Below, in pieces: positions 24,774 to 33,893 of a DNA stretch of 64,000 nt. The stretch comes from Mesotoga infera (lineage in GTDB: Bacteria > Thermotogota > Thermotogae > Petrotogales > Kosmotogaceae), in contig NZ_LS974202.1 in NCBI RefSeq assembly GCF_900157305.1, positions 1,426,001-1,490,000 of the forward strand, in the 5' to 3' direction. Both the position numbers and the translations under genes were made by a program. A model generated the notes under the pieces. The model was given only the letters and a program-made list of their open reading frames with translations, was not told the DNA's origin and did no database searches. Numbering within the stretch: the stretch's first letter is position 1; the number at the start of each line of letters is the position of its first letter.

Positions 24774-26279
24774 ATGAGATCTAAATTACTGATTCTCGCA
24801 ATTATACTCCTTTGCGTTCTGTCGTTCTCTACTACCATTAAGATGTATCATGTCACTGACTACCATTCTCATGCGATTCCCTTCTACTCTGAAGGACAGC
24901 ATGGATTTGGTGGAATCGCCAGGATCATAACTTACCTGAGAGAAAAGTCTGTGGACGAAAGCACGCTTGTGTTTTGCGGTGGAGATATGATAAACCTCGG
25001 AACCCCTGCGTGGTCCGACAAATTTCACGCGATAGAGCTGCCGTGGTTCAACAATATCTTCGACGCAATGGCTTTCGGAAATCACGATTCTGAGTATGGC
25101 CCGGAGGACTTCCAAGTAGTGTGGAGGCAATTGACGTATCCGATTCTTGGGGGAAATGTTCTGGATGCAAATGGTTCGCCTGTTTTCGAGTACCTCGGTA
25201 AGCGGTATCTTGTTTTTGAAGTTGAAGGAAAGAGGATCGGCGTCTTCGCGCTGGCCGGCTCCGATTATAGCGGCCTTGTGAAACCCGCCGCCAGGCCCGT
25301 TGAGGGAGCCACATTTGGAGATTTCATGGTGACAGCCACCGAGATTGTCGAAGAGATGAAAGCCGAAGAAGTAGATTTGATTGTATTTATAGGGCATGCC
25401 GAATATGAAGAGACACTCGAAATGGCGAGAAAGGTAGAAGGAATAGACCTGATTTTCGGTACGCACAGTCATCTAAAGATCCCTCTCACAAAGATCGATG
25501 GAACGGATACGTACTTCATCTCTCCTTACCAATACGGAACATATGTTTCGGAGGTAGTGGTTTACTTTGGAGCGGATGGCAAGAAGAGTATCTCGGGTTC
25601 ACTTGTTCCAATGGATTCTTCCCTGCCTGAAGATCCAATTGTTGCCGGTAAAGTTGAAAGGCTTCAGTCGGAACTGGAAAGTGATCCGGCATTTGCCTAC
25701 CTGTTCGAGTGGATAGGTGAAGTCGAGACCGAGCTGTCAGTTGCTAACGTCAATACGGGAGAATCGGTGTTGGGCAATTTCGTGATGGATGTCATAAGGG
25801 AGGCATCGGGAGCGGACGTGGCCCTTTCGACTTCGAGCAGTTTCAGAGCATCAATCGCTCCAGGATCCATCGTTTATGAGGATCTTAAGAACGCCCTTCC
25901 CTACGTCAATATAATCTATGTCTATGAAGTCAAAGGAGACACGCTTGAGAAGATTCTCAATCACTCGATAAGCCAGAGCGGCACCGGATTCTTCTCACAG
26001 GTCTCTGGAGTGCGTTTCGTGATAAGCAATGGAAAGGCCACGGCGGTTGAAGTTCAGGCAGATACGGAATGCCCGGACAGCTTCGAGCCTCTGAATCTTG
26101 AGAAGACCTACCTGGTCGCCACAACCAATTACCAGGGACTTTTCGCTCCGGGTTATAAAGACCTGTTTGCAGGCTTAAAATACACCGATACGGGATTGGA
26201 TGTCCAGAAACTTGTCAAAGAGTACATGCAGAACAACAGTCCTGTTCGTGCGGCGCTCGACGGGAGAATAATTAAATAG
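24774..26279 (+). CDS. Secreted 5'-nucleotidase / UshA-family metallophosphoesterase
   Basis: Two-domain enzyme of the UshA/2',3'-cyclic phosphodiesterase family, 501 residues, exported (signal peptide MRSKLLILAIILLCVLSFS). Metal-site motifs in order: YHVTDYHSHAIPF (D-x-H), VFCGGDMINLG, AFGNHDSEYG, VFIGHAEYEE and IFGTHSHLKIPL. The C-terminal substrate domain (5'-nucleotidase C) spans about 320-490 (ESVLGNFVMDVIREASGADVALS ... YLVATTNYQGLF). It probably hydrolyses nucleotides in the periplasm for phosphate and nucleoside salvage. The frame opens at 24750, but the near-perfect AAAGGAGGTGATAGA precedes the ATG at 24774. A TGCTAGAAT extended -10 lies just upstream. Confidence 0.93.
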   Translation: MRSKLLILAIILLCVLSFSTTIKMYHVTDYHSHAIPFYSEGQHGFGGIARIITYLREKSVDESTLVFCGGDMINLGTPAWSDKFHAIELPWFNNIFDAMAFGNHDSEYGPEDFQVVWRQLTYPILGGNVLDANGSPVFEYLGKRYLVFEVEGKRIGVFALAGSDYSGLVKPAARPVEGATFGDFMVTATEIVEEMKAEEVDLIVFIGHAEYEETLEMARKVEGIDLIFGTHSHLKIPLTKIDGTDTYFISPYQYGTYVSEVVVYFGADGKKSISGSLVPMDSSLPEDPIVAGKVERLQSELESDPAFAYLFEWIGEVETELSVANVNTGESVLGNFVMDVIREASGADVALSTSSSFRASIAPGSIVYEDLKNALPYVNIIYVYEVKGDTLEKILNHSISQSGTGFFSQVSGVRFVISNGKATAVEVQADTECPDSFEPLNLEKTYLVATTNYQGLFAPGYKDLFAGLKYTDTGLDVQKLVKEYMQNNSPVRAALDGRIIK

Positions 26280-26588
26280 CCAAAGCGGGGGTCGGAAGAG
26301 CTTAAACCGATACTCGGAGCGGTGAACGCTACTTAACGCTCTTTTCAAGCATGAGCCCGTTATTCTGGAAAATACAACGACTTACGTCTCTTTCTCTCTT
26401 CCGACCTTCTATCATTCCTCTTATCTCATGAGCCTGACATCTGCTGCCCTTGTTGGAACGAGAAACCGGTTCCGTTATCGACAGGCGTTTTCATTTGGAA
26501 TATGAATTAGTTTAATGATACGCTCTAATTAGTCAAGCGGCTTTTTCAATTTTGCTTAGAAGGTGGGCGATGTCAATGAGGAGGGCTT
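26280..26588. other. Intergenic gap, nothing recognised
   Basis: 309 bp with no believable gene, RNA or repeat unit shared with the mosaic blocks. The last 80 bp are AT-rich and could hold the promoter of the next gene. Confidence 0.5.
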
Positions 26589-27731
26589 ATGCAGGAAGCC
26601 ATTAACAGGATTCTTGACAGGTATCTTGTTGAGAAGAAAAAAAGTTTTGCAAACAACAAACTGGCAGACTATTTGAGGGGGCATGCCAGCGAAACGGTTC
26701 AAAAAGTCGTCGATTCGAAGTACCCGGGTCAGTTCAAAGTATCGGCTTCCGCCGGTCAGGGTAGATGGGCGGAGATTCCCTGGATAGGGGTATTCGATAA
26801 AGAGATCACCGAATCTCCTATGCGAGGCTATTTTGTGATGTACTTTTTCAGGTCGGATATGTCCAGAGTATTCCTTTCTCTCAATCAGGGCTGGATGTTT
26901 TTCAGAGATACTTATGGATTGGAGCTGGCCAAGGAGAAGATATCCACCGCGGCGAGGGCTTACAGAAAGCTGCTCGGACCCATCGGTCAGTTCGGCTATG
27001 AGAGCATATCGCTCGGAACGGAGAGAGAGCTTGGAACCGGGTACGAGTTGGGCCACATCTGCGGTAAGAGATACGAAAGGGGAGCGGTTCCCGACGATGA
27101 GACACTGAGAAGAGACCTGTTGGATATCGTGGATATTTACAGAAGGCTGAAAACGATTATCGGTACTGAAGCGATCGAAGAGAGAGTCAAGGCGATAATA
27201 GTCGAACAGGAGAAGATTCCGGATATTTCAGGTGAAGAGATTCTGGAAATTCCCGAAAAGATCGATTTAGAGTCAGTTACAGAGGTTGTTGCTGGAGAGT
27301 CAAAATTCATTGACAGGGTCGGTGATGACTTGAACACTCGTGAGGTAAGCGAGAGGGCAAAACTGTCCGGTGTAGAAACGGAGAAGTATCTTTCCGCGCT
27401 TGAGAAAGCGGGCTTTTTTTCATCTGAAATCGTCGATGGCGAGCGGTTTTATCCGGTCGAGAGTCCGGCGTTGGTCGCAAAGTTGGCGGCCTTTTCCGGT
27501 CAGGGCTTTTCGATCGAAGAGGCCATCGAAATTATCAAAGGCGGAGGCGCGATAGAGGCGAAAAAGCTGAAGGACCTGGAAAGAAAGGTTGAGAAGCTGT
27601 CAAACAACGTCGATTCTCTCTCCGCCCAGATTCAGGGATACTTAAGCAAGGTCAATCAGCAAACGGAAAGGAAAGGTTTCTGCTACCATTTCAAAGCGGC
27701 TTTCAAGAGCCTGGGAAAAAAGAAAAGCTGA
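26589..27731 (+). CDS. Stand-alone McrB-N-domain (DUF3578) protein with winged-helix-like and coiled-coil tail
   Basis: 380 residues. Residues about 1-195 match the MrcB_N/DUF3578 domain, best known as the DNA-binding N-terminus of McrB-type restriction GTPases: GRWAEIPWIGVFDKEITES, GYFVMYFFRSDMSRVFLSLNQGW and YELGHICGKRYERGAVPDDETLRRDL. There is no AAA+ GTPase and no McrC nearby. Residues about 245-310 resemble a winged-helix/MerR-like segment (STREVSERAKLSGVETEKYLSALEKAGFF ... FSIEEAIEIIKGGG in essence), and residues 310-355 form a coiled coil (KLKDLERKVEKLSNNVDSL). The ATG follows GAGGAGGGCTT. Its function is unknown; a modified-DNA reader is possible. Confidence 0.8.
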   Translation: MQEAINRILDRYLVEKKKSFANNKLADYLRGHASETVQKVVDSKYPGQFKVSASAGQGRWAEIPWIGVFDKEITESPMRGYFVMYFFRSDMSRVFLSLNQGWMFFRDTYGLELAKEKISTAARAYRKLLGPIGQFGYESISLGTERELGTGYELGHICGKRYERGAVPDDETLRRDLLDIVDIYRRLKTIIGTEAIEERVKAIIVEQEKIPDISGEEILEIPEKIDLESVTEVVAGESKFIDRVGDDLNTREVSERAKLSGVETEKYLSALEKAGFFSSEIVDGERFYPVESPALVAKLAAFSGQGFSIEEAIEIIKGGGAIEAKKLKDLERKVEKLSNNVDSLSAQIQGYLSKVNQQTERKGFCYHFKAAFKSLGKKKS

Positions 27732-27838
27732 GATTACTTTTCGGTTTATGGCACAGCCCTGGGGCATATTCTACTGGCGGGAACGGGCCCAGGTTAATTC
27801 ATCCGGAAGCTCCCCTGCATTCAAGTCTTGAAGGAGTG

Positions 27839-28750
27839 TCAAAGCGTCTTTCTGAGGTATTCGTCGAAGTCAACCGGAAAGTTGTGGCCCATATTTTCGT
27901 AGATCTTCAGTTGTGAATTGGCTCCTTTTTCTCTGGCCATTTCGTGCAGTTTCACAGTTTCATTCGCGAAGGGGTCTCTGGCTCCGACGATGAATCTCAA
28001 AGCGCATAGCCCGGGAAAGCTCCCTATCTTTTCTCTGTACTTTTCGACTTCCCTGAAGGCGCCCACCACGATTATCGCCATGCGCGGGATTAGAATCCTT
28101 TCCAGGACCAGTTCGAAGGCCAGTCTTCCTCCCTGCGACGCGCCGGCGATGACGGTGTCGTTTTCGGTAAAGCCTCTTTTGGCCAGATAGGCCTTTATCA
28201 GGCTGGAGGTTTCTTTCTTTGCCAGCTCCATGTCGTCCCAGCAGTAGAGTCCCGTGCCCACGGTTTGAGAGGACTGTATTGCTACGAAGCTTTTATTCAG
28301 TGTGGGAACGGTTTCTCTGAAGTATTCCGAGATCTCCCCGGCGCCGGTCATCTTCATGTGAAGGGCGAAGAGCACGCCGTCAGACTTTTCCGGCGCGAAT
28401 TCCAGCAGGACCGGTTTGCTGGCTTTTTTGGCTTTATCCCCGCGTTCCTTCAGGACTTCTACGACTTTTTCGAACCGGGACGTACCCCGCAACGCTTTCA
28501 GATCCTCTTCTTTTTCCAGCAGTCCGGCATCTATCCACTGGTCGGAAGCGGCGAGCTCCTCCAGAGCTTCCACGGCCTGTTCGTTCCTGCCCAGTAATCC
28601 CTGCATGCAGGCCTTCCAGTATTTGGTTTTGCATGCTTTGTCGGGAAAGATCGAATCGGCCTCTTGCACTATTTTCAGTGCCTCTTCGAGCCTTCCCCCG
28701 TTATAAGCTTCGAAGAAGTTCTTCTGGTAATCGTAGAAGTTGCCTTTCAA
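27839..28750 (-). CDS. Alpha/beta hydrolase with N-terminal helical repeat region
   Basis: 303 residues. Residues 1-110 are helical and TPR-like (FFEAYNGGRLEEALKIVQEADSIFPDK). Residues 115-303 form a carboxylesterase/phospholipase-type alpha/beta hydrolase: nucleophile elbow GASQGG, acid residue in VGARDPFAN and histidine in NMGHNFP. No signal peptide, so cytoplasmic. The substrate is unknown. The ATG overlaps the stop of the DedA gene by 4 nt; it is the last gene of a four-gene operon, so it may act with the DnaJ/TPR and membrane proteins. Confidence 0.88.
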   Translation of the reverse strand: MKGNFYDYQKNFFEAYNGGRLEEALKIVQEADSIFPDKACKTKYWKACMQGLLGRNEQAVEALEELAASDQWIDAGLLEKEEDLKALRGTSRFEKVVEVLKERGDKAKKASKPVLLEFAPEKSDGVLFALHMKMTGAGEISEYFRETVPTLNKSFVAIQSSQTVGTGLYCWDDMELAKKETSSLIKAYLAKRGFTENDTVIAGASQGGRLAFELVLERILIPRMAIIVVGAFREVEKYREKIGSFPGLCALRFIVGARDPFANETVKLHEMAREKGANSQLKIYENMGHNFPVDFDEYLRKTL

Positions 28751-29355
28751 CGATAGTCACTCCTTTCTTTGCCCATTCGGCTCTTTATACTCTTTCCGTA
28801 TATCCTTGCCGCAAGCAGGTAGAAAACCGCGAAAATGAGGGCAATCAGAATGGCCAACATTCTGGAATGCTTTATGAAGATATCACCCAGATAGACTCCG
28901 CCGATCGTGAAGACTAGCGCGTATATGACATCTCCCAGCGAGAAGAGTAATATGGCCCTGATTTTGCGGGAGCCGCTGAAGCCGGCAAAAACAGGCACGT
29001 ACTTTCCGATAACCGGTATCATCACTTTCGAGAAGAGATAGAAAAGCGCCGGAGATTTCAGAAAGATAGCCGTTCCGGCTATCATGAAGTTCTTCAGCCA
29101 CCTTACGCTCTTTCCGGTGGAGTAATTTCCCACCAATCGCCCGGAAAGGTACCGGCCAATGAAGATGAAGGGTATGTCCGTTACGACCAGCGCAAGAATC
29201 GAGAGCGATACGACCTGTAAGAAACCGAGCAGCCCTGCCGCCACGAAGATGCCTCCGGCGACGATGAAAACCGGTATCCCTGACTGGTCGATTACGGTTC
29301 CAAAAAAGACGAGCAGATAGCCGTACTCGCTTATGAGTTCCAGGGCGCGTTCCAT
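28747..29355 (-). CDS. DedA-family membrane protein
   Basis: 202 residues with five or six helices and the SNARE-assoc/DedA core: YGYLLVFFGTVIDQSGIPVFIVAGGIFVA, the conserved GRYLSGRLVGNY region, and FLKSPALFYLFSKVMIPVIGKYVPVFAGFSGSRKIRAILLFSLGDVIYA. Relatives are undecaprenyl-phosphate or phospholipid flippase-like proteins. The frame is open to 29391, but the ATG at 29355 shares its T with the TGA of the upstream DnaJ gene, which gives re-initiation and a normal DedA N-terminus. Confidence 0.9.
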   Translation of the reverse strand: MERALELISEYGYLLVFFGTVIDQSGIPVFIVAGGIFVAAGLLGFLQVVSLSILALVVTDIPFIFIGRYLSGRLVGNYSTGKSVRWLKNFMIAGTAIFLKSPALFYLFSKVMIPVIGKYVPVFAGFSGSRKIRAILLFSLGDVIYALVFTIGGVYLGDIFIKHSRMLAILIALIFAVFYLLAARIYGKSIKSRMGKERSDYR

Positions 29356-30146
29356 CAACAGCAGTTGAACAGCAGGTCCAGCAGGACGCATGTGGCGCAG
29401 GCCGCGGCGGTGCCGGCATCTTTCTTATCTATGTACGTTCCACCGACCCTCCATGTCTGATCGCGTCGTCTCAGCATTTCGTTGTTGGGATCTATCCTTC
29501 TTACCTCATCCCATGCGGCTCTCGCCTCTTCTTTATAGCCTATCGTTTCATACTGGATGGCCAGAAAGGCCAGGTAGTTCGGGTTTCTCCCGCCCATTTC
29601 GATAGCCTTATTTATTGCCGAGATGGCATCTGCGTGTCTGCCGAGCTCGGCACTGCTGAAGGCCAGATATGCATAGATCGCTTCTTCCCTCCCACCTCTG
29701 GATATGGCGGCGTTCAGATCTTCGATGGCGTTGTTGTGGTTGTTTTGCTGGTAGCGGGCCATTCCTCTTATGGCGTAGGCTTCGTAGCGGGAGGGGTTCA
29801 TACCGATGGCCTTTGTGCAAAGCTGGACGGCCCTTTCCCATAGTCTTTGGGATAAATCCCCTGTGGCCTGTGCGATCAGAGCTTCATAGCTGGAGGCCGT
29901 AGAGGAGCTGTACCGCGAGGAGGCTACGCTGGCATTGCCGCCATCGTACTGGCGGCGTTTTTCAGGGTTGCCCAGTACCTCGTAGGCCTCGTTTATCTCT
30001 TTCATCTTCTGCTCGGCCAGCGACTGGAGTGGGTTGTTGGTATGTCTATCCGGATGGTACATCTTCACCAGTTCGCGATATTTGCTCTTTATCTCTTCGT
30101 CCGAAGCGTCGGGTCTGACCCCGAGGACTTCGTAATAATCAGGCAT
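29355..30146 (-). CDS. J-domain protein with TPR repeats
   Basis: 263 residues. A J domain fills residues 1-70 ([33 protein letters not shown]) with the intact HPD motif that stimulates Hsp70. Three or four TPR units follow (about 95-235: [34 protein letters not shown]). It ends with a hydrophobic, cysteine-rich tail ([17 protein letters not shown]) that could be lipid- or membrane-associated. It is a co-chaperone, not a full DnaJ: no Gly/Phe region or zinc domain. The ATG at 30146 is preceded by AAGGGGGTTAAAG and overlaps the DUF5685 gene by 8 nt. Confidence 0.9.
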   Translation of the reverse strand: MPDYYEVLGVRPDASDEEIKSKYRELVKMYHPDRHTNNPLQSLAEQKMKEINEAYEVLGNPEKRRQYDGGNASVASSRYSSSTASSYEALIAQATGDLSQRLWERAVQLCTKAIGMNPSRYEAYAIRGMARYQQNNHNNAIEDLNAAISRGGREEAIYAYLAFSSAELGRHADAISAINKAIEMGGRNPNYLAFLAIQYETIGYKEEARAAWDEVRRIDPNNEMLRRRDQTWRVGGTYIDKKDAGTAAACATCVLLDLLFNCC

Positions 30147-30993
30147 CTTTAACCCCCTTGTTGTACTTCTCCCTCGCGAGGGCAAGTTTGCCGACTACGA
30201 AGGAAAAAGTGCTGTCGATTATTTCTGTGAGGCACCGGTCGGTGCCGAACTTTCCACTGAGGGGAATCGCCTCCAGTGAAGAGTATACGCTATCTTCGAC
30301 GTACTCGGCAAGGTTCGGTCCTTCGTGACCGAAAAGTACGTTGAAATCGCCGTGTCTTCTATCGGAATGGTAGTCTTCAAGAGCGTCGATAAGATACATG
30401 ACCCTGAGCATTTCCCGGGCGATCTCAAGGCTTCGTTCAACCTTTCCGGCCGACGTGAAGAATTCGGCTATTAGCTTCGAAGCGAATCGGACGAATCCTT
30501 CCAGCCTCTCTAGCGGATTCGACGCCTCCTTCCTCTCGAGCTCGAGATTCTTCATACACTCCCTCTTCAATCCGTCGAGTGGGATTCCCCTCTGTCGGAG
30601 TTTCGCTCCGAGCTTTGCAAAAACACCTCTGAAAAGCGTGTCGAATAACCTGGATTTCACTCCCCGCCTCTCATCCAGCTCTTTGTCCCATCTGGCGAAG
30701 AGAACAGTTATAAGCGAGAGGTCGGCCAGAGGTTCGAAGACTTCAGGGCTGGAGACCAGAACCTCGACTCTTTTAGGTTGCATCACACATCTTTTTTTAA
30801 TGACCTTTTCTTCGTCCACCGGAGGCATGAAGCCAGATTGAAGCGCGAAAAAGAGCGGGTCGTTCTGAAGAAGAAGTGCGGCCCTCCTGCCGTAGGTATT
30901 TCGTAGAGAATGACAGAGCGAGCAATATATTATCCGGTACTGTCTCTTCGACTGTGCGGAAAGCGCGGCCCCAGGCCTGAAATAACCCAACAT
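30139..30993 (-). CDS. DUF5685 family protein
   Basis: 284 residues, mostly helical, with the family's opening [30 protein letters not shown] (YCxLC), followed by [20 protein letters not shown] and a conserved [19 protein letters not shown] region that recalls metal-binding helical bundles. A single cysteine beyond the YCSLC pair (KRCVMQPKR) could complete a metal site. The role is unknown; relatives are commonly encoded next to J-domain proteins, as here. The frame is open to 31203, but AAGGAGACAAG precedes the ATG at 30993. First gene of the four-gene operon. Confidence 0.85.
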   Translation of the reverse strand: MLGYFRPGAALSAQSKRQYRIIYCSLCHSLRNTYGRRAALLLQNDPLFFALQSGFMPPVDEEKVIKKRCVMQPKRVEVLVSSPEVFEPLADLSLITVLFARWDKELDERRGVKSRLFDTLFRGVFAKLGAKLRQRGIPLDGLKRECMKNLELERKEASNPLERLEGFVRFASKLIAEFFTSAGKVERSLEIAREMLRVMYLIDALEDYHSDRRHGDFNVLFGHEGPNLAEYVEDSVYSSLEAIPLSGKFGTDRCLTEIIDSTFSFVVGKLALAREKYNKGVKDA

Positions 30994-31160
30994 CTTGTCT
31001 CCTTCGGGAGCTGGATCGGTTGTTGAGATTATATCGGAAGGTGCATAGCCAGTCAATTGCACGATCATAATGAAAGCCGGTTGATACTCAACCGGAAAAC
31101 CTATAATATCAGTACTAGATCGACAAATATTACACGGGCGAGGTGAAAGAGATCGAAAGC

Positions 31161-31919
31161 ATGAAGATTTACTACTACGGCGATCAGTGTCCCTGGAATT
31201 CATGGGCGCGCGGAGAGGCGAAAAAGGCTGCGGATTATCTGAGGTTATCGATTGAGGAGTTCGACATCACACATCTATCGCCCCCCGTCGGGCTCTTCTT
31301 CCCGTTCTCGATCCTCCTGAAAGGCATCACGATTGCCGGTCCCGTTCCCGCTCAACGACTGATAAAAATCTTAAAAACCGGGAAACCATCTGAATATTTC
31401 GAGCCGTATTCGCCAAACCCGAAGGGATCGTGCGACTCCATAAGGCTCTATTCGGGCGAGACGATCGTAGATGCGTGCCGCATATGCACTAACGGCGATA
31501 ACTTCGGCATAGCCGAAAAGGGGGCCTGGCTGGAGAGGTTCGGCGGCAAAGATCACCTCTGCGCCGGAGCCGTGGCCTACTCGGGCGGCAGACCCGTAGC
31601 CTTCTGCGAGGCTATTCCCTCTCTCGAGTCACCTTACGCTATCCCGGCCGAAGACTCAATGGCCTTTATAAATTGCATTTACAACGCCATAATTGAACCT
31701 CTTGACTACAGGGTCGGATTGCTTGACTTTTTTCTTGGACGGCTGAGAACTCTGGGATATTCAAAGGTCGGCGTTCTCTCGGGGCTTCGCGCTCCCTTCC
31801 CGAACGGTCCCGAATCCTTCTTTCTTGAGATGGGGTTCACCCGGACGCGAAGAATACCCGGTACGATACTTATGAATTCCGGCATCGACGAGATAGTCTT
31901 TCTGTCCAGAGAGCTCTGA
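31161..31919 (+). CDS. Uncharacterised protein, thioredoxin-like plus acetyltransferase-like parts
   Basis: 252 residues from the ATG at 31161; a GTG at 31143 would add six residues but overlaps the only GAGGTG. Residues 1-85 look thioredoxin-like (MKIYYYGDQCPWNSWARGEAKKAADYL ... SILLKGITIAGPVPAQRLIKIL) with a single, non-CxxC cysteine. Residues 110-252 contain five further cysteines and a GNAT-like end (FFLGRLRTLGYSKVGVLSGL ... SFFLEMGFTRTRRIP). This arrangement recalls YoaP-type proteins in reverse order. I cannot assign a reaction. It is divergent from the DUF5685 operon, sharing its upstream region. Confidence 0.75.
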   Translation: MKIYYYGDQCPWNSWARGEAKKAADYLRLSIEEFDITHLSPPVGLFFPFSILLKGITIAGPVPAQRLIKILKTGKPSEYFEPYSPNPKGSCDSIRLYSGETIVDACRICTNGDNFGIAEKGAWLERFGGKDHLCAGAVAYSGGRPVAFCEAIPSLESPYAIPAEDSMAFINCIYNAIIEPLDYRVGLLDFFLGRLRTLGYSKVGVLSGLRAPFPNGPESFFLEMGFTRTRRIPGTILMNSGIDEIVFLSREL

Positions 31920-32054
31920 GATCCCTGCTAAAGGCGGAATCGATCGATATCTTTCAAACTCGATTTCTGCCGATGTACCCATTTGGCACCTTATCGCAGT
32001 TATCCATCGTTGAATCGCCATCTGTCAACTGTAAGTTCTAAGTGATGCTCTGTT

Positions 32055-32165
32055 TTCGAGATAAAACTCATGGTCGAATACGGAATGACCCCGCTGGAAG
32101 CTACTATGGCGGCTACAAAGATGAACTCCGAGCTCTCTGGAATCCAAGAGTTTACCGGGGCCCTT
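32055..32165 (+). pseudogene. Remnant of an amidohydrolase gene
   Basis: The stretch EIKLMVEYGMTPLEATMAATKMNSELSGIQEFTG is the signature C-terminal helix pair of imidazolonepropionase/dihydroorotase-like amidohydrolases (ELMVEAGMTPLEAI-AAT-NAAELLG). Upstream there is no coherent frame, and after about 32165 the match stops although the frame stays open to 32309. The rest of the 31920-32421 gap shows nothing I recognise. Confidence 0.55.
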
Positions 32166-32421
32166 TCTCACGAATATCATCACTCCGGAAGGGCCTTTCT
32201 GAGGAGACCTGTGGAACTAAAAATCCAGGATCAAGGGGACTTAATTTACTCTCGTTTTGAGGTGCAGGAGATAGAATTTATAACCGGTATGGTCATTCAG
32301 GTCTCCTGATTGTCCCGCAGGAATGCAGCAAATCTTCAGCCTTCTACAAGCATCAAATTCCAGGATTACGACTCTTCAATCTCAAAAAGGACTCCTTCTC
32401 GTGTCAGCATCATGAAAAAAG

Positions 32422-33528
32422 CTATTCGGCAGTTATCGCTATACGGAATCCTACACCGTCTCGCTTATATGTCGGATCGAGTTTCTCGCGATCGGCGACT
32501 CTCACCAACCTCTCAATACTGAAAAAACTTCCCCCTCTGATAACTCTCTCCGTACCAACGCTGACAAATGGATTTGTCTTAGCCTGAGAAGTGTACGCTG
32601 AGTACATATCGCTACACCACTCGTGAACGTTGCCGCTCATATCATAAATCATGAGTACGTTAGGCGTTTTCAGTCCTATCGGCCAGGTTGTTATCCTCCC
32701 GACATTTTCGTTGTATGAATTTTCGCGGTACCAGGCAACATCACCGGCGATGTCGCCTCCCGAGTATTTGAATGGCGATTTGCTTTTTCCGCCTCTTGCC
32801 GCATATTCCCATTCAGCTTCGGTTGGCAGGCGGTATCCCACAACTTCCGAGGGATTTAAGGTGATCTCTCCGTCAGAATCGAGAAGATTTCCCAGGCCGT
32901 CATAAGCAATTGGGAGTCCCGCTCTTTCGCTGAGCCAGTTGCAGTAACTGATCGCATCCCACCAGGATACAAAAATCACCGGTCGTTTGCCCCGCCCCCA
33001 TCCTGCATCTGCCGGTTTCGTCCTTTCTGTATCATCGCAGAACGCATCGAACTCGTCGAAAGTCACCTGATACTTCCCGATGTAATAGTCATACGTGATG
33101 GTTACGTCGTGTGTTGGGGTTTCATCGTCATAACCGTCTCCCCAGGTGTCTCCCATCGTGAATTGTCCACCCTCCACCAGAATCATCTGTTTTATAGAGG
33201 TGAAGTTCCACACAACAATATTCGAAATAGCATTTTTATCGTCAATTGCCCTGACTTCAAAAGTGTGAGCTCCAGATGTGTAATCGTTCCATGTATAAGT
33301 GGTTTGAAGGGCAACATCTTCCCAGATCAGCCCGTCTTTTCTGCATTCGTACTTTTTGATTGTTCCATCCGGATCATCTCCGCTCCATGTGAAAGTTCCA
33401 GTCGTTGTTTCGACTATTCCTTCAAGTCCACTGGCCTTCTGAACTACGGGAGGTTGATTTTCCTTCTTTGGACACCCCGTAAGAAACACGATCGCTGTAA
33501 GAATAAGAATAGCAAGGAGCTTCTTCAT
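32422..33528 (-). CDS. Lipoprotein with Ig-like domain and FGE/sulfatase-modifying-factor fold
   Basis: 368 residues. Signal peptide II with lipobox LTGC (Cys 19), an Ig/fibronectin-like module (about 28-112: TFTWSGDDPDGTIKKYECRKDG ... HTFEVRAIDD), then an FGE-sulfatase domain (115-366: MILVEGGQFTMGDTWGDG, YQVTFDEFDAFC, PVIFVSWWDAISYCNWLSERAG, YRLPTEAEWEYAARGG, DMSGNVHEWCSD, ERVIRGGSF, GFRIA). The paired cysteines of true formylglycine-generating enzymes near the C-terminus are absent (VRVADREKLDPTYKRDG), so it is unlikely to mature sulfatases; ligand binding is more likely. It stands alone, with no sulfatase nearby. Confidence 0.92.
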   Translation of the reverse strand: MKKLLAILILTAIVFLTGCPKKENQPPVVQKASGLEGIVETTTGTFTWSGDDPDGTIKKYECRKDGLIWEDVALQTTYTWNDYTSGAHTFEVRAIDDKNAISNIVVWNFTSIKQMILVEGGQFTMGDTWGDGYDDETPTHDVTITYDYYIGKYQVTFDEFDAFCDDTERTKPADAGWGRGKRPVIFVSWWDAISYCNWLSERAGLPIAYDGLGNLLDSDGEITLNPSEVVGYRLPTEAEWEYAARGGKSKSPFKYSGGDIAGDVAWYRENSYNENVGRITTWPIGLKTPNVLMIYDMSGNVHEWCSDMYSAYTSQAKTNPFVSVGTERVIRGGSFFSIERLVRVADREKLDPTYKRDGVGFRIAITAE

Positions 33529-33893
33529 ACTTTTACCTCCTCTCCGGTGTTCTCAATTCCACACATGATAACAAACAAATATGCCTCTTTGAACCTCATA
33601 AGGTTCTTCGTTGGTTTACTCCAAACTGTATGGGAATCTGGTTTCAAAGCCTTAAAAAACCATTCCATATGTACTTCTTGAATTTAATGATAGTTCAGAG
33701 AATTGGTCCGTGTTTTTTAGTCTATCATACATAATTGTCCTGGCAAATAGCGAACATCTGTCAGAAAAAACGGAACTCTGCCAAGTAATAAAGAGCATTC
33801 GAAAGTGCCGTCTTTTTTGCGCCCTCGACGAAGATCGTCATTTGTAAAGGATATTTGGGTATGAGAAGATTCCTGATCCTCCCTCAATTAGAC
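33529..33893. other. Intergenic gap, nothing recognised
   Basis: 365 bp between the lipoprotein gene and the left end of the IS. AT-rich, no believable ORF or repeat. Confidence 0.5.
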
